Positions 28,099 to 36,874 of a DNA stretch of 64,000 nucleotides are shown here, one piece after another. Under the pieces are notes generated by a model. That model was not told where the DNA came from. It worked only from the letters and a program-made list of their open reading frames with translations, and made no database searches. The position numbers and the translations under genes are program-made. This DNA is from Candidatus Accumulibacter regalis (lineage in GTDB: Bacteria; Pseudomonadota; Gammaproteobacteria; Burkholderiales; Rhodocyclaceae). Location of the stretch: the NCBI GenBank assembly GCA_000585075.1, contig JEMY01000004.1:227194-291193 (forward strand), given 5' to 3'. The stretch's first letter is position 1. Each line of letters begins with the position of its first letter.

Positions 28099-28242
28099 TC
28101 AGTGCAGCGCCCAGAACACCGTCATCCACAGCAACAGCAGTGCACCGGCTGCCCAGAGCAGACGCGCAAGAGCACTGGCGCAGAGCACCGGGTTGGGGTT
28201 CTTGGCGCTTGCCGATGCGCTAGGGCTTGCAGGACGAGACAT
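28099..28242 (-). CDS. 47-residue single-span membrane protein (putative)
   Basis: A short frame starting MSRPASPSASASAKNPN and ending in one hydrophobic helix (ARLLWAAGALLLLWMTVFWAL, about 26-46). It lies 14 bp before the ABC ATPase gene on the same strand. The compact N-in, single-helix layout and tight spacing suggest a real small component of the metal-transport operon. There is no recognised family, and the Shine-Dalgarno is weak. Confidence 0.45.
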   Translation of the reverse strand: MSRPASPSASASAKNPNPVLCASALARLLWAAGALLLLWMTVFWALH

Positions 28243-28464
28243 GTGCGATACGAGGCGAGGCTTCTGGACGCAGGCTGTGACCTGCCGAGGAGGGCGAATC
28301 TTGCCTCGTCCGCCAAGCAAACGCAACCGCCTGGCGAAAAGTCAGTGACCGCTCGCTTAACTGCCAAGGGCCGGCAGCCGGTCGGCGGCTCGACACCACC
28401 CAAAAACTGCAGGCATACTGCGGACCATGCTCAGAGCTCTCCTCGGCCCGCAAACGGTGCCACC

Positions 28465-29049
28465 GTGAACGACATCGTCGAAACCTGGCACGCACTCGAT
28501 GGAACGTTGCTTGAAATGCGTCCGATGCGGCCAAGCGATGGACCTCAGGTCAAGGTGTCGCTGAACAAGCTGTCGGCCGATGCCAGGCGCAGCCGCTTCT
28601 TCGCCTCGATTGCCGAGTTCTCCGACGACGCAGTGCACCGACTGATCGATATCGATCCCGCCCGGGAGTACCTGCTGGTCGTCTTGCGCCGCGACGACAA
28701 CGGCGAAATCCCGATTGCTGGCGGCCGCTTCGTTCTCGAGGATCAGCGCCCGGAATGCGCTTTCTCCCTGCTCATCGGCGATCCCTGGCAAGGGCAGGGA
28801 ATCGGGCGCCGGATCATCAAGGCGCTGATTCGCGAAGCGTCACGGCGCGGCATGCGACGCATGCACGGACACGTTCTCGCCGATAACCGGCCAATGCTCG
28901 CGCTGGCACGTGCGTTACACTTCGCCGTTCGGGAAAGCGACCAGGGCGACGACGTTCTGGAGGTCGTGCGCGAGCTTCCCGTCGGCAAGTCGCCGCGCTG
29001 GACGGCGTTCTGCCGGAAATTCTGGCGCCGCCGCGGCAATCAGCGATAG
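28465..29049 (+). CDS. GNAT family N-acetyltransferase
   Basis: A 194-residue acetyl-CoA-dependent acyltransferase. The acetyl-CoA binding motif A is visible as FSLLIGDPWQGQGIGRRIIK (Q-x-x-G-x-G/R pattern), preceded by strands VVLRRDDNGEIPIAGGRFV and followed by GMRRMHGHVLADNRPMLALA. The arrangement resembles stand-alone Pat-like GNAT domains that act on proteins, but the substrate is unknown. A GTG start is chosen because residues before it lack similarity. Confidence 0.82.
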   Translation: MNDIVETWHALDGTLLEMRPMRPSDGPQVKVSLNKLSADARRSRFFASIAEFSDDAVHRLIDIDPAREYLLVVLRRDDNGEIPIAGGRFVLEDQRPECAFSLLIGDPWQGQGIGRRIIKALIREASRRGMRRMHGHVLADNRPMLALARALHFAVRESDQGDDVLEVVRELPVGKSPRWTAFCRKFWRRRGNQR

Positions 29050-29070
29050 TAAGGCCGACGCCTGCTGCGC

Positions 29071-29097
29071 TAAAGTTTCCTGGCCGCTGGCCGTTAT
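29071..29097 (+). promoter_or_regulatory. sigma-28 (FliA)-type promoter of the chemoreceptor gene
   Basis: TAAAGTTT, an 11-bp spacer and GCCGTTAT. The -35 matches the flagellar sigma consensus completely and the -10 at six of eight positions (GCCGATAA), with ideal spacing. It is upstream of the methyl-accepting chemotaxis gene and implies co-expression with flagella and a ~205-nt leader. Confidence 0.7.
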
Positions 29098-29312
29098 CGT
29101 ATCGTAGTCTCGCGATCCAATCGACCGCTGATGGCCGCGGTGACTACTTCAGCACATGCCCACCGCCTGCGTTTTTGCGCAGCGAGTGACCTCTAAGAAC
29201 GGGACGCAGGCCTGCACGAGAGCCTGGAAGAGGCTGAAACGGCCGACCGGCTGCTGGCAGGCATCCACTACATACAAGCCGCATTGACGGCAAATTCCCC
29301 GGGAGAACGCAA

Positions 29313-30953
29313 ATGGAAGTGGGCGGATGGAGCATCAGGACGCGCTTTGTCGTCGTATTGGTCGCGGCCGTGCTCGGCCTTGCCGCGCTCGGCCTGTACT
29401 CGCTCAACGAGCTGCGCCGGAGCATGCTCGACGATCGCAAGGACCAGATCCACGCCCTCGTCGAGGTGGCCATCGGGGTCGTCACCCGCTTTCACGATCT
29501 GGCCAAGAGCGGCGCGCTGAGCGAGGACGAGGCAAAAAGGCAGGCGCTCGAAACGGTGCGCCAGATGCGCTACGGGAACGGCGAGTATTTCTTCGTCCTG
29601 GACAGCGAGCACCACTTTGTGATGCACGCGGCGAAGGCGGCGCTGGAAGGCAAGAGCGCCGCCGACTTGCGCGACCCGAGCGGCAAACTGTTCATCCAGG
29701 AGCTGGTGAGCGTCGCACTGGGCAAGGAGCAAGGCGGCATCGTCAACTACTCCTTCGCCAAACCGGGCAGCGACAAAGCGGTCCCCAAACTCAGCTATTC
29801 CGCCCACTTCAAGCCGTGGGGCTGGGTAATCGGCACCGGCATCTATCTCGAGGACGTTGACCAGACGTTCCAGCGCGAAGCGATCAACGCCCTGATCATC
29901 ATCGCGCTGGTCATTACCGTCCTCGCCGGCGTATCGATCTGGATCGGGCGCAGCGTGCTGCGCCAGCTGGGCGGCGAACCTGCCGACGCGTCGGCGATCG
30001 CGCTGCGCATCGCCGGCGGCGACCTCGGCCAGGAAATAAACGCCGGGAGACTGCTCGTTGGCAGCCTGATGCATTCGATCGCGCAGATGCAGAACCGCCT
30101 GCGTGGCATCATCGCCGAGATCGGCCAGTTGTCCAGTTCTCTGGCCAGCAGCGCCAGCGAAATTTCGGTAGCGACCGACGAAACGCGCCACGCGGCCGAG
30201 GCGCAGGCCAACTCGACGTCGGCAACGGCTGCTTCGATCGAGGAACTGACGGTGAGCATCAACGAGGTGGCCCAGAACGCTCAGCTGACCGGAGAGAACT
30301 CTCAAGCCGCTGCGAGCTGCGCTGAACAGGGGCGTGCACTGGTCAGCAGCTCGGCCGCCGAAATCGAGAAAGTCGCCGAAATCGTCGCCCGCTCGTCCGA
30401 GCAGATCCGCCTGCTGGCGACGCGTTCACGGGATATTGGCGGTATTGCCGAGGTGATCAGGGAGATCGCCGAGCAGACCAACCTGCTGGCACTGAATGCG
30501 GCCATCGAAGCCGCCCGCGCCGGCGAGCAGGGGCGCGGCTTCGCCGTCGTCGCCGACGAGGTGCGCAAGCTCGCCGAACGAACCAGCAAGGCAACCAATC
30601 AGATCAGCACCATGGTCGTCAGCGTGCAGGCCGACACCGACCTGGCAGTCGGCGCCATGGGTGAAGCCGCCCCGCAGGTCAAGAGAAGCCTCGACAAGGC
30701 ACGCGAAGCCAGCGATATGCTCGAATCGATCCACAGCCAGGCGCACGAGTCGAGCGAACGAGTACAGCAGGTGGCGGCCGCGACCCGTGAACAGGCGACG
30801 GTGGCCAACGACATCGCCGGGCACGTGCAGAACATCGCTTCGATGACCGAGGAGACCAACGCCACGATGCTCAGCAATGCCGAAGCGGCCAACGCACTCA
30901 ACGGCATGGCCAAGAAATTGCGCGAGACAGTGGCCTATTTTCGTATCGCCTGA
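29313..30953 (+). CDS. methyl-accepting chemotaxis protein with sCache sensor
   Basis: A 546-residue inner-membrane chemoreceptor. TM1 is near residues 11-29; a periplasmic single Cache (sCache_2) domain at ~35-185 contains [12 protein letters not shown] and HPxxW-like elements ([17 protein letters not shown]). TM2 is at ~190-212, followed by a HAMP-like linker. The signalling domain includes the hairpin tip [20 protein letters not shown] and [17 protein letters not shown]. It would signal through CheA/CheW to the flagellar motor. The ligand is unknown; sCache_2 receptors often sense small carboxylates. It is preceded by a sigma-28-like promoter. Confidence 0.94.
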   Translation: MEVGGWSIRTRFVVVLVAAVLGLAALGLYSLNELRRSMLDDRKDQIHALVEVAIGVVTRFHDLAKSGALSEDEAKRQALETVRQMRYGNGEYFFVLDSEHHFVMHAAKAALEGKSAADLRDPSGKLFIQELVSVALGKEQGGIVNYSFAKPGSDKAVPKLSYSAHFKPWGWVIGTGIYLEDVDQTFQREAINALIIIALVITVLAGVSIWIGRSVLRQLGGEPADASAIALRIAGGDLGQEINAGRLLVGSLMHSIAQMQNRLRGIIAEIGQLSSSLASSASEISVATDETRHAAEAQANSTSATAASIEELTVSINEVAQNAQLTGENSQAAASCAEQGRALVSSSAAEIEKVAEIVARSSEQIRLLATRSRDIGGIAEVIREIAEQTNLLALNAAIEAARAGEQGRGFAVVADEVRKLAERTSKATNQISTMVVSVQADTDLAVGAMGEAAPQVKRSLDKAREASDMLESIHSQAHESSERVQQVAAATREQATVANDIAGHVQNIASMTEETNATMLSNAEAANALNGMAKKLRETVAYFRIA

Positions 30954-31010
30954 AGGTGAGCACGGCCGGCGCCGGGGAGATGCGCGGGCCGTGGACGCCC
31001 GCCGTCAGCG

Positions 31011-33083
31011 TCAAGCCCTCAGCAACTCCTCGCGATTTCCCAGCCAGCGCCGCAGCTGCTGCGCGGCGCGCTCGGGATCGTCGCGCAACAGTTGCGCCGC
31101 CATCTCCCGCGCCAGTTCGACGAGGTCGGCGTCAACTTCGAGGTCGGCATAGCGGAGCAGTGGCACACCCGACTGACGGCTGCCGACGAACTCCCCGGGG
31201 CCGCGCAAACGAAGGTCCTCACGGGCAATCTCGAAACCGTCGCTGTGCTCGAAGATGATCTTCAGGCGTGCGCGCGCGGCTGCCGACAATGGCTGCTGAT
31301 AGAGCAACACGCAAACCGACGCATGCGCGCCACGCCCGACACGTCCGCGCAACTGATGCAGCTGCGCAAGCCCGAAGCGCTCGGCGTGCTCGATGACCAT
31401 CAAACTGGCGTTAGCAACGTCGACGCCGACTTCGATGACCGTCGTCGCCACCAGCACGTCGATTTCGCCGGCGACGAACGCCGCCATCACGGCCGCTTTC
31501 TCGGCGCCGCCAAGGCGACCGTGCACCAGACCGATGCGCAGACCGGACAGCTCGCCGACCAAAGCCGTATACGTGTCGAGTGCCGCCTGCAGTTGCAGCT
31601 TCGCCGACTCCTCGATCAGGGGGCAGACCCAGTAAGCCTGGCGCCCGTCGGCGACGACTGCCCGCACAGCGGCAGTGACTTCCGCGCGGCGCGCGTCCGA
31701 GAACAGCCGCGTACGCACCGGTGAGCGGCCAGCCGGTGTTTCGTCGATCAGCGACACATCGAGATCGGCGTAATAGCTCATCGCCAGCGTGCGCGGAATC
31801 GGCGTCGCCGACATCATCAACTGGTGCGGGTTGCCCCCCTTGCGCCGCAGGTCGAGTCGCTGCACGACGCCGAAACGATGTTGTTCATCGATGATCGCCA
31901 GACCCAGACGGGCAAAATCCAGGCCTTCCTGAATCAGCGCGTGCGTCCCGACGACCAGTTGCGCGCTCGTCGCCGCCTGCTGCCGCAGCGCTCGCCGGGT
32001 CTTCGCCCCGAGACGACCCGACAGGCACACGACCTCGACGCCAAGAGGTTCCAGCCAGGCACGCAGCTTGACGCTGTGCTGTTCGGCAAGGATTTCGGTC
32101 GGGGCCATGAAGGCAGCCTGATAACCGGCCTCGATGGTCTGGCAAATCGCCAGCGCGGCGACAATCGTCTTGCCGCAGCCAACGTCGCCCTGCAGCAGGC
32201 GCTGCATCGGGAACGGCTGTTCGAGGTCGGCGCCGATCTCGCCGGCAACGCGCCGTTGCGCGCCGGTCAGCGCAAAGGGCAGCGCCGAAACGAGGGCCTT
32301 GGCCAGCCCGCCGGTGGCGATCAGCAGCGGCGCCCCCTTGCGTCGACGAGCCAGGTAGGCGCGGCGCAGCGACAGCTGCTGGGCAAGCAGCTCGTCGAAT
32401 TTGATCCGTCGCCAGGCCGGATGGCTGCGCCCCTGCAGCAGGGCAGCGGCGAGCTCGGGCGGCGGCGAGTGCAGCAAGTGCACCGCCGCCGACAGGGCAG
32501 GCAGGCGGTGCGCCGCGCACCAGCCGGCGTCAAGCAACTCGCCAAGGTCGACGTCGCGCAAGGCGCGCGCGACAAGCTGGCGCAGCGTCCCTTGCGCGAG
32601 GCCGGCAGTGCTCGGATAGACCGGGGTCAGTGACTGCGGCAGCGCTTCGTCGGTGCTCGCTGTGCGCAGGATGCGATAGCGTGGATGGACCATTTCGAGA
32701 CCGAGAAAACCGTCGCGAATCTCGCCGAAGGCGCGCAGCGGCAGCCGCTTCTGGCGCGCGTCCTCGAACGCCCTTTGCTGGCTGCCGTAGAAGCTCAGAA
32801 AGCGCAGGCGAAGAAGGCTTCCTTCGTCACCGTGCTCAGCGCTGACGTCACTGACTGTGACCAGCAGTTGACGACGCGACGCGACGCTGACCACGACATC
32901 GACAACCAGCACCTCGACCTGCAATGGAACACCCAGCGGCGCCGCGGCAACAGCGACGACGGATGTCTCGTCCTCGTAGCGCAAAGGCAGGTGCAGAACA
33001 AGGTCTTCGCGCCGCTCGAGGCCCAGCTTGTGCAGGCGGCTCCTGATCGCGGGCGGCGCGTCGATCTCGTCCGCCGCCGGCAT
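31011..33083 (-). CDS. recG: ATP-dependent DNA helicase RecG
   Basis: A 690-residue branch-migration helicase that remodels stalled forks and Holliday junctions. The N-terminal wedge domain is OB-like (about 30-150). Helicase motifs are present: Walker A GDVGCGKTIVAALA, GTHALIQEG, LAIIDEQHRFGVVQR (DEAD-like box), MSATPIPRTLAM, then VLVATTVIEVGVDV and the C-terminal RGRVGRG. The length matches E. coli RecG (693 aa). Its start overlaps the ridA stop by one base. Confidence 0.97.
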   Translation of the reverse strand: MPAADEIDAPPAIRSRLHKLGLERREDLVLHLPLRYEDETSVVAVAAAPLGVPLQVEVLVVDVVVSVASRRQLLVTVSDVSAEHGDEGSLLRLRFLSFYGSQQRAFEDARQKRLPLRAFGEIRDGFLGLEMVHPRYRILRTASTDEALPQSLTPVYPSTAGLAQGTLRQLVARALRDVDLGELLDAGWCAAHRLPALSAAVHLLHSPPPELAAALLQGRSHPAWRRIKFDELLAQQLSLRRAYLARRRKGAPLLIATGGLAKALVSALPFALTGAQRRVAGEIGADLEQPFPMQRLLQGDVGCGKTIVAALAICQTIEAGYQAAFMAPTEILAEQHSVKLRAWLEPLGVEVVCLSGRLGAKTRRALRQQAATSAQLVVGTHALIQEGLDFARLGLAIIDEQHRFGVVQRLDLRRKGGNPHQLMMSATPIPRTLAMSYYADLDVSLIDETPAGRSPVRTRLFSDARRAEVTAAVRAVVADGRQAYWVCPLIEESAKLQLQAALDTYTALVGELSGLRIGLVHGRLGGAEKAAVMAAFVAGEIDVLVATTVIEVGVDVANASLMVIEHAERFGLAQLHQLRGRVGRGAHASVCVLLYQQPLSAAARARLKIIFEHSDGFEIAREDLRLRGPGEFVGSRQSGVPLLRYADLEVDADLVELAREMAAQLLRDDPERAAQQLRRWLGNREELLRA

Positions 33084-33466
33084 CAGCCGCCGAGGACCAG
33101 CACCGCGTCGGCCTCGACCAGACCGTTGCGTGGCAAGGCCGCGACGCCGACCGCAGCGCGTGCCGGAAACGGCTCCGAGAAGAAGCCTTTCATCACCTCA
33201 TTGACTTTCGCGAAGTGGGCAAGATCGGTGAGATAGACGTTCAGCTTGACGACGTCGGCCAGTGAACCGCCCGACGCCTCGGCAAGCGCCTTGAGGTTGT
33301 CGAAAACGCGCACGATCTGCGCGTCAATCCCGTCGACGACGTCCATGCTTACCGGGTCGAGTCCGATCTGACCGGAGAGGTAGACCGTATCGCCCACTCT
33401 TACCGCTTGCGAGTAGGTGCCAATCGCCGCTGGCGCGGCGCTGGTCGAGATGATCGTTCTTGCCAT
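33083..33466 (-). CDS. ridA: RidA family enamine/imine deaminase
   Basis: A 127-residue trimeric enzyme that hydrolyses reactive 2-aminoacrylate released by PLP enzymes such as serine/threonine dehydratases. Typical segments are [28 protein letters not shown] and the C-terminal [20 protein letters not shown] with the substrate-binding Arg and Glu. [11 protein letters not shown] is the family start. It shares a 45-bp divergent promoter region with the TPR gene and is coupled to recG. Confidence 0.96.
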   Translation of the reverse strand: MARTIISTSAAPAAIGTYSQAVRVGDTVYLSGQIGLDPVSMDVVDGIDAQIVRVFDNLKALAEASGGSLADVVKLNVYLTDLAHFAKVNEVMKGFFSEPFPARAAVGVAALPRNGLVEADAVLVLGG

Positions 33467-33511
33467 GGTGGTGTCCTCTACAATGGATCCGGTTGAAACA
33501 GGAGAGTGTAA

Positions 33512-33850
33512 ATGAGCACTGCAATCATCGCCAATCTCGAAAAACTGCTCGACGGTCCGCGCGACGGCGCCCTGCTCCGCTATTCGCTGGGCAACGAGCA
33601 CCTAAAGACCGGCGATTTCGAACAGGCCGCCCGGCGCTTGCGTGAGGCGGTCGAACGTGACGCGACCTACTCCGCCGCCTGGAAGCTGCTCGGCAAGGCA
33701 CTCAGCGCAGGCGCTCACCCACAGGAAGCCCTCGCCGCCTATGCACAGGGAATTGTCGTTGCCGAAGAAAAAGGCGACGTCCAGGCGGCCCGGGAGATGC
33801 GCGTTTTTTCCCGCCGCGTGCAGCAACAACTGTCGGCGACGAGCGACTGA
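33512..33850 (+). CDS. small TPR-repeat protein
   Basis: A 112-residue all-helical protein with about two tetratricopeptide repeats ([40 protein letters not shown]) followed by a charged helix. Such proteins mediate protein-protein contacts; the partner is unknown. It is transcribed opposite to ridA and converges with the SPOR-domain gene after 6 bp. Confidence 0.8.
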   Translation: MSTAIIANLEKLLDGPRDGALLRYSLGNEHLKTGDFEQAARRLREAVERDATYSAAWKLLGKALSAGAHPQEALAAYAQGIVVAEEKGDVQAAREMRVFSRRVQQQLSATSD

Positions 33851-33856
33851 AGCGGC

Positions 33857-34684
33857 CTAGGGTTTGCCGATCCGATGCACGGTACTGGGCACATCGATGC
33901 CCAGCTTGCCGAGTTTCCGGCGCGCCGCCTCGGCTTCGGCACGATTCTTGAAAGGGCCAATCTGCAAACGTGCCTCGACCGTCGAGGGAATACCTTCCTG
34001 CGCCAGCCGGCCCTGCCACTCTTCGGCGAGAGCCAGATCGGAGAACAGCCCGGACTGGACGATGTAGCCCGACACCAGCCGCACGGCAACAGGAGCAGGC
34101 GCTTCGACTACCGGAGGCGGCGGCGTGGCAGCGCTTGCAGGGCCATCGCCCGGCTTCTTGACAGCGGGCGGCAGGGCCGGCGTTGCGGCGACACGTGGAG
34201 GTGGAGGTGGCGGTGGAGGGGGCGCGGAAAGGGCGCCGGGTTTTTCGCCAGCGGTGGCACCTGCCTTCGACAGCGGTCGCGTCTGCACGCTGGCGCCAGC
34301 CGTTTTCCTGGCAGCGCTTTCGCCACCGGCTTCGCTGGCGACTTCGCTGCTCACTTCTGTGGCCGCTGACTCGGTGGATACAGGCGGCGCGTCGTCCGGT
34401 GTTTCAGCCGGCGTCAGCGGCAACACCGGGTCTTTCTTCCGCACCGGTACCGGTTCGGTGAACTGCTGTCCCGTAGCCAGCGAATCATCCGGCGCGTTGG
34501 CATAATCGAACAACGCCAGCACGCCGAGGAGCGCCAGAATCATCAGACCGGCGAGCCCCATTCGCCAGAGCAGTTGACGCTTGAGATCGGCGCGCGCCTC
34601 GCCAGCCGGCTGAGCCGTGCTGGCGGCCGGCGCAACTTCACCGCGGCCCCCGGCCGTGGCCTTAGTCTCGTGTCGAGCCGCCAT
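33857..34684 (-). CDS. SPOR-domain membrane protein
   Basis: A 275-residue bitopic envelope protein: short cytosolic N-terminus, one TM helix at ~39-59 (LLWRMGLAGLMILALLGVLA), a long Ala/Pro/Glu-rich periplasmic linker with a run of nine prolines, and a C-terminal SPOR domain (~195-270, VSGYIVQSGLFSD; VEARLQIGPFKNRAEAEAA). SPOR domains bind denuded septal peptidoglycan, which suggests a cell-division role like FtsN or DedD. The ATG at MAARHETK follows AGGAGAAGG; an in-frame ATG ten codons upstream is less well placed. Confidence 0.88.
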   Translation of the reverse strand: MAARHETKATAGGRGEVAPAASTAQPAGEARADLKRQLLWRMGLAGLMILALLGVLALFDYANAPDDSLATGQQFTEPVPVRKKDPVLPLTPAETPDDAPPVSTESAATEVSSEVASEAGGESAARKTAGASVQTRPLSKAGATAGEKPGALSAPPPPPPPPPRVAATPALPPAVKKPGDGPASAATPPPPVVEAPAPVAVRLVSGYIVQSGLFSDLALAEEWQGRLAQEGIPSTVEARLQIGPFKNRAEAEAARRKLGKLGIDVPSTVHRIGKP

Positions 34685-34703
34685 CTGCCCCCCTTCTCCT
34701 CTC

Positions 34704-35348
34704 TCAGCTTCCATCGTGGCGATTGCGCACCAAGGCCACCACCAGATCCGCCTCGGCACGAGCAATGCCGCATTGCTGGGCGATCGTCGCCGCGTCCTGC
34801 CCCTGAGCCGCCATCTGCATGGCATCATTGTACAGCGGCGAGGCGTCGTGCCCTGCCGACTCCGCGAAGTGCGAGACCTGCGCCAACTGGCGCCGGAAGT
34901 CTTCACGGGCGGCCAACAGGTCCTGGCGCAGGTCATCGACCTCGCAGCGCAGCTGGTAGAGGTCTTCCTGCAGCGAGTCGATCTGGGCCTGCCCGGGAAT
35001 CTCCGCCGGAGGCTCGTTCCACGCGAAGTCAAGCTCGTCGGCGGCAACAGGCGCTGCCGGCTCCTGTGCGCCGGGCGATTCTGCGCCAACGCCGGAATCG
35101 GTGGCTTTGGCCTCGACCTCTGCCGGGCCTGGCTCTGGCGTCACTGCCGCGGCCGCATCCACTTCCTGAATGCCGGTGTACGCAGCTACGGCCGACTGGG
35201 CGAGCGACGGTGACGGCAGAGAAACCTTGAGTTCCTTCTGCAGTCGGCGCATGCGCAGAAAGATGACGACGATGTAAGACAGGAGGAGGACGATGACCAG
35301 AATCAAGCCTTCGCGCCAGCCCAGACTGCCCAGTAGCTCGAAATCCAT
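34704..35348 (-). CDS. DUF2802-type membrane-anchored protein
   Basis: A 214-residue protein with an N-terminal TM helix (GLILVIVLLLSYIVVIFLRM, about 14-33), an Ala/Glu/Pro-rich linker, a coiled-coil-like stretch (DSLQEDLYQLRCEVDDLRQD) and a C-terminal DUF2802-like region (YNDAMQMAAQGQDAATIAQQ, then ARAEADLVVALV). DUF2802 proteins occur near flagellar or division genes, and their function is not established. The SPOR gene follows 19 bp downstream, which makes a two-gene envelope operon likely. Confidence 0.75.
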   Translation of the reverse strand: MDFELLGSLGWREGLILVIVLLLSYIVVIFLRMRRLQKELKVSLPSPSLAQSAVAAYTGIQEVDAAAAVTPEPGPAEVEAKATDSGVGAESPGAQEPAAPVAADELDFAWNEPPAEIPGQAQIDSLQEDLYQLRCEVDDLRQDLLAAREDFRRQLAQVSHFAESAGHDASPLYNDAMQMAAQGQDAATIAQQCGIARAEADLVVALVRNRHDGS

Positions 35349-35579
35349 GGCCCGCCCTAGTGACTGTGTTTGTCAGACATTATCCCGGAAACGGCCGGTC
35401 ATCGCTCGCTTCGCCGCGTCGCCCCCTGTGCCGCCCCCTGCCCTGCGACGATTATGCCAGACACCTGCGTGGCGCCAATCGCCTTCTTGCCCCTTGACGT
35501 GCCTGATGAGAACTGAAGCAAGCAACCGGTGAAGCGTAGGGACGACGAGGGCGCCCGCGACCCGCGCTGCGAGCGCCCG

Positions 35580-35607
35580 GAAAAAAACCCTCGCCCAACG
35601 GGCGAGG
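35580..35607 (-). terminator. intrinsic terminator after the fad thiolase operon
   Basis: Read on the minus strand: stem CCTCGCCC/GGGCGAGG with a 3-nt loop, followed by a run of seven T (35581-35587). It lies 37 bp past the stop of the thiolase gene at 35644. Confidence 0.88.
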
Positions 35608-35643
35608 ACTGCCAACCCACTTGCAGCAGGTTCTACCGGAGAT

Positions 35644-36846
35644 CTACTGGATGGACTCGAACAGCCCGGCGGCGCCCATTCCGGTGCCGATACACATGGT
35701 CACCATGCCGTAACGCTGCCGGGTGCGTCGCAGTCCATGCAGTAGCGTTGCGGTTCTGACGGCACCCGTCGCTCCCAGCGGGTGGCCAAGTGCGATCGCC
35801 CCGCCGAGCGGGTTGACTTTCGCCGGATCGAGGTCGAGCGTACGTATCACGGCCAGCGCCTGGGCGGCGAAGGCTTCGTTGAGCTCGAACCAGTCCACCG
35901 CGTCCTGGCGGATTCCGGCCTGTTTGAGCACGCGCGGAATCGCATCGACCGGACCGATGCCCATGATCTCGGGGGCCACGCCAGCCACGGCAAAACCGGC
36001 AAAACGCGCCATCGGCTGCAGATTGAACTCTTTGAGGATTTTTTCCGAGACGATGAGGACGGCCGCCGCGCCATCGGACATCTGCGAACTGTTGCCGGCG
36101 GTGACCGAGCCGTGCGCGGCAAACACCGGCCGCAAGCGGGCGAGCCGCTCGATGCTGCTGTCCGAACGCGGGCCTTCGTCGTTCTCGGCCAGATACTCCT
36201 TGATCTGCACTTCGCCGGTGTGCAGATTGGGCTGCCGGGCAGTGACCGCGTACGGAGAAATCTCGGCCTTGAAATGCCCGGCAGCGATTGCCGCGCAGGC
36301 TTTCCGGTGCGAGGCGACGGCGAAGGCGTCCTGGTCCTCACGCGAAACCTGCCACTGCGCAGCGACTTTTTCGGCGGTCAGCCCCATCCCGAAGGCGATC
36401 GAGTAGTTCTCGTCCTTGGCGAAGATCGCCGGGTTGAGGGCAACCTTGTTGCCCATCATCTGGTTCATCAGCGACATCGTTTCGGTCCCCGCAGCGACCA
36501 TCACCTCGGCTTCGCCGAGACGAATGCGATCGGCAGCCATGGCCACCGCCTGCACGCCGGAAGCGCAGAAGCGGTTCACGGTCACCCCGGGAACGGTATT
36601 CGGCATGCCGGCCAGCAACAGGCCGATACGGGCGACGTTCATCCCCTGTTCGGCCTCGGGCATCGCACAGCCGACGATCACGTCTTCGACCAGCACCGGG
36701 TCGATTTCCGGCGCCTGCGCCAGCACCGAGGCGATGGCGTGCGCCAGCATGTCGTCGGGCCGAACGTGCCCGAGCATGCCCTTGCGTCGGCCGACCGGCA
36801 AACGCGTGGCGGCGACGATGTAAGCGTCCTGAATCTGTTTGCTCAT
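35644..36846 (-). CDS. fadA: acetyl-CoA C-acyltransferase (3-ketoacyl-CoA thiolase)
   Basis: A 400-residue thiolase for the last step of beta-oxidation, releasing acetyl-CoA. The nucleophilic Cys is in VNRFCASGVQAV, the base-activating motif is GGAIALGHPLGATGAVR and the second catalytic Cys is in TMCIGTGMGAAG. It follows the FadB-like gene by 28 bp and ends at a strong terminator. The closest type is the FadA/FadI class; chain-length preference is unknown. Confidence 0.95.
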   Translation of the reverse strand: MSKQIQDAYIVAATRLPVGRRKGMLGHVRPDDMLAHAIASVLAQAPEIDPVLVEDVIVGCAMPEAEQGMNVARIGLLLAGMPNTVPGVTVNRFCASGVQAVAMAADRIRLGEAEVMVAAGTETMSLMNQMMGNKVALNPAIFAKDENYSIAFGMGLTAEKVAAQWQVSREDQDAFAVASHRKACAAIAAGHFKAEISPYAVTARQPNLHTGEVQIKEYLAENDEGPRSDSSIERLARLRPVFAAHGSVTAGNSSQMSDGAAAVLIVSEKILKEFNLQPMARFAGFAVAGVAPEIMGIGPVDAIPRVLKQAGIRQDAVDWFELNEAFAAQALAVIRTLDLDPAKVNPLGGAIALGHPLGATGAVRTATLLHGLRRTRQRYGMVTMCIGTGMGAAGLFESIQ

Positions 36847-36874
36847 GATCTGTTCTCCTTGCTTGCTCGGTGGG

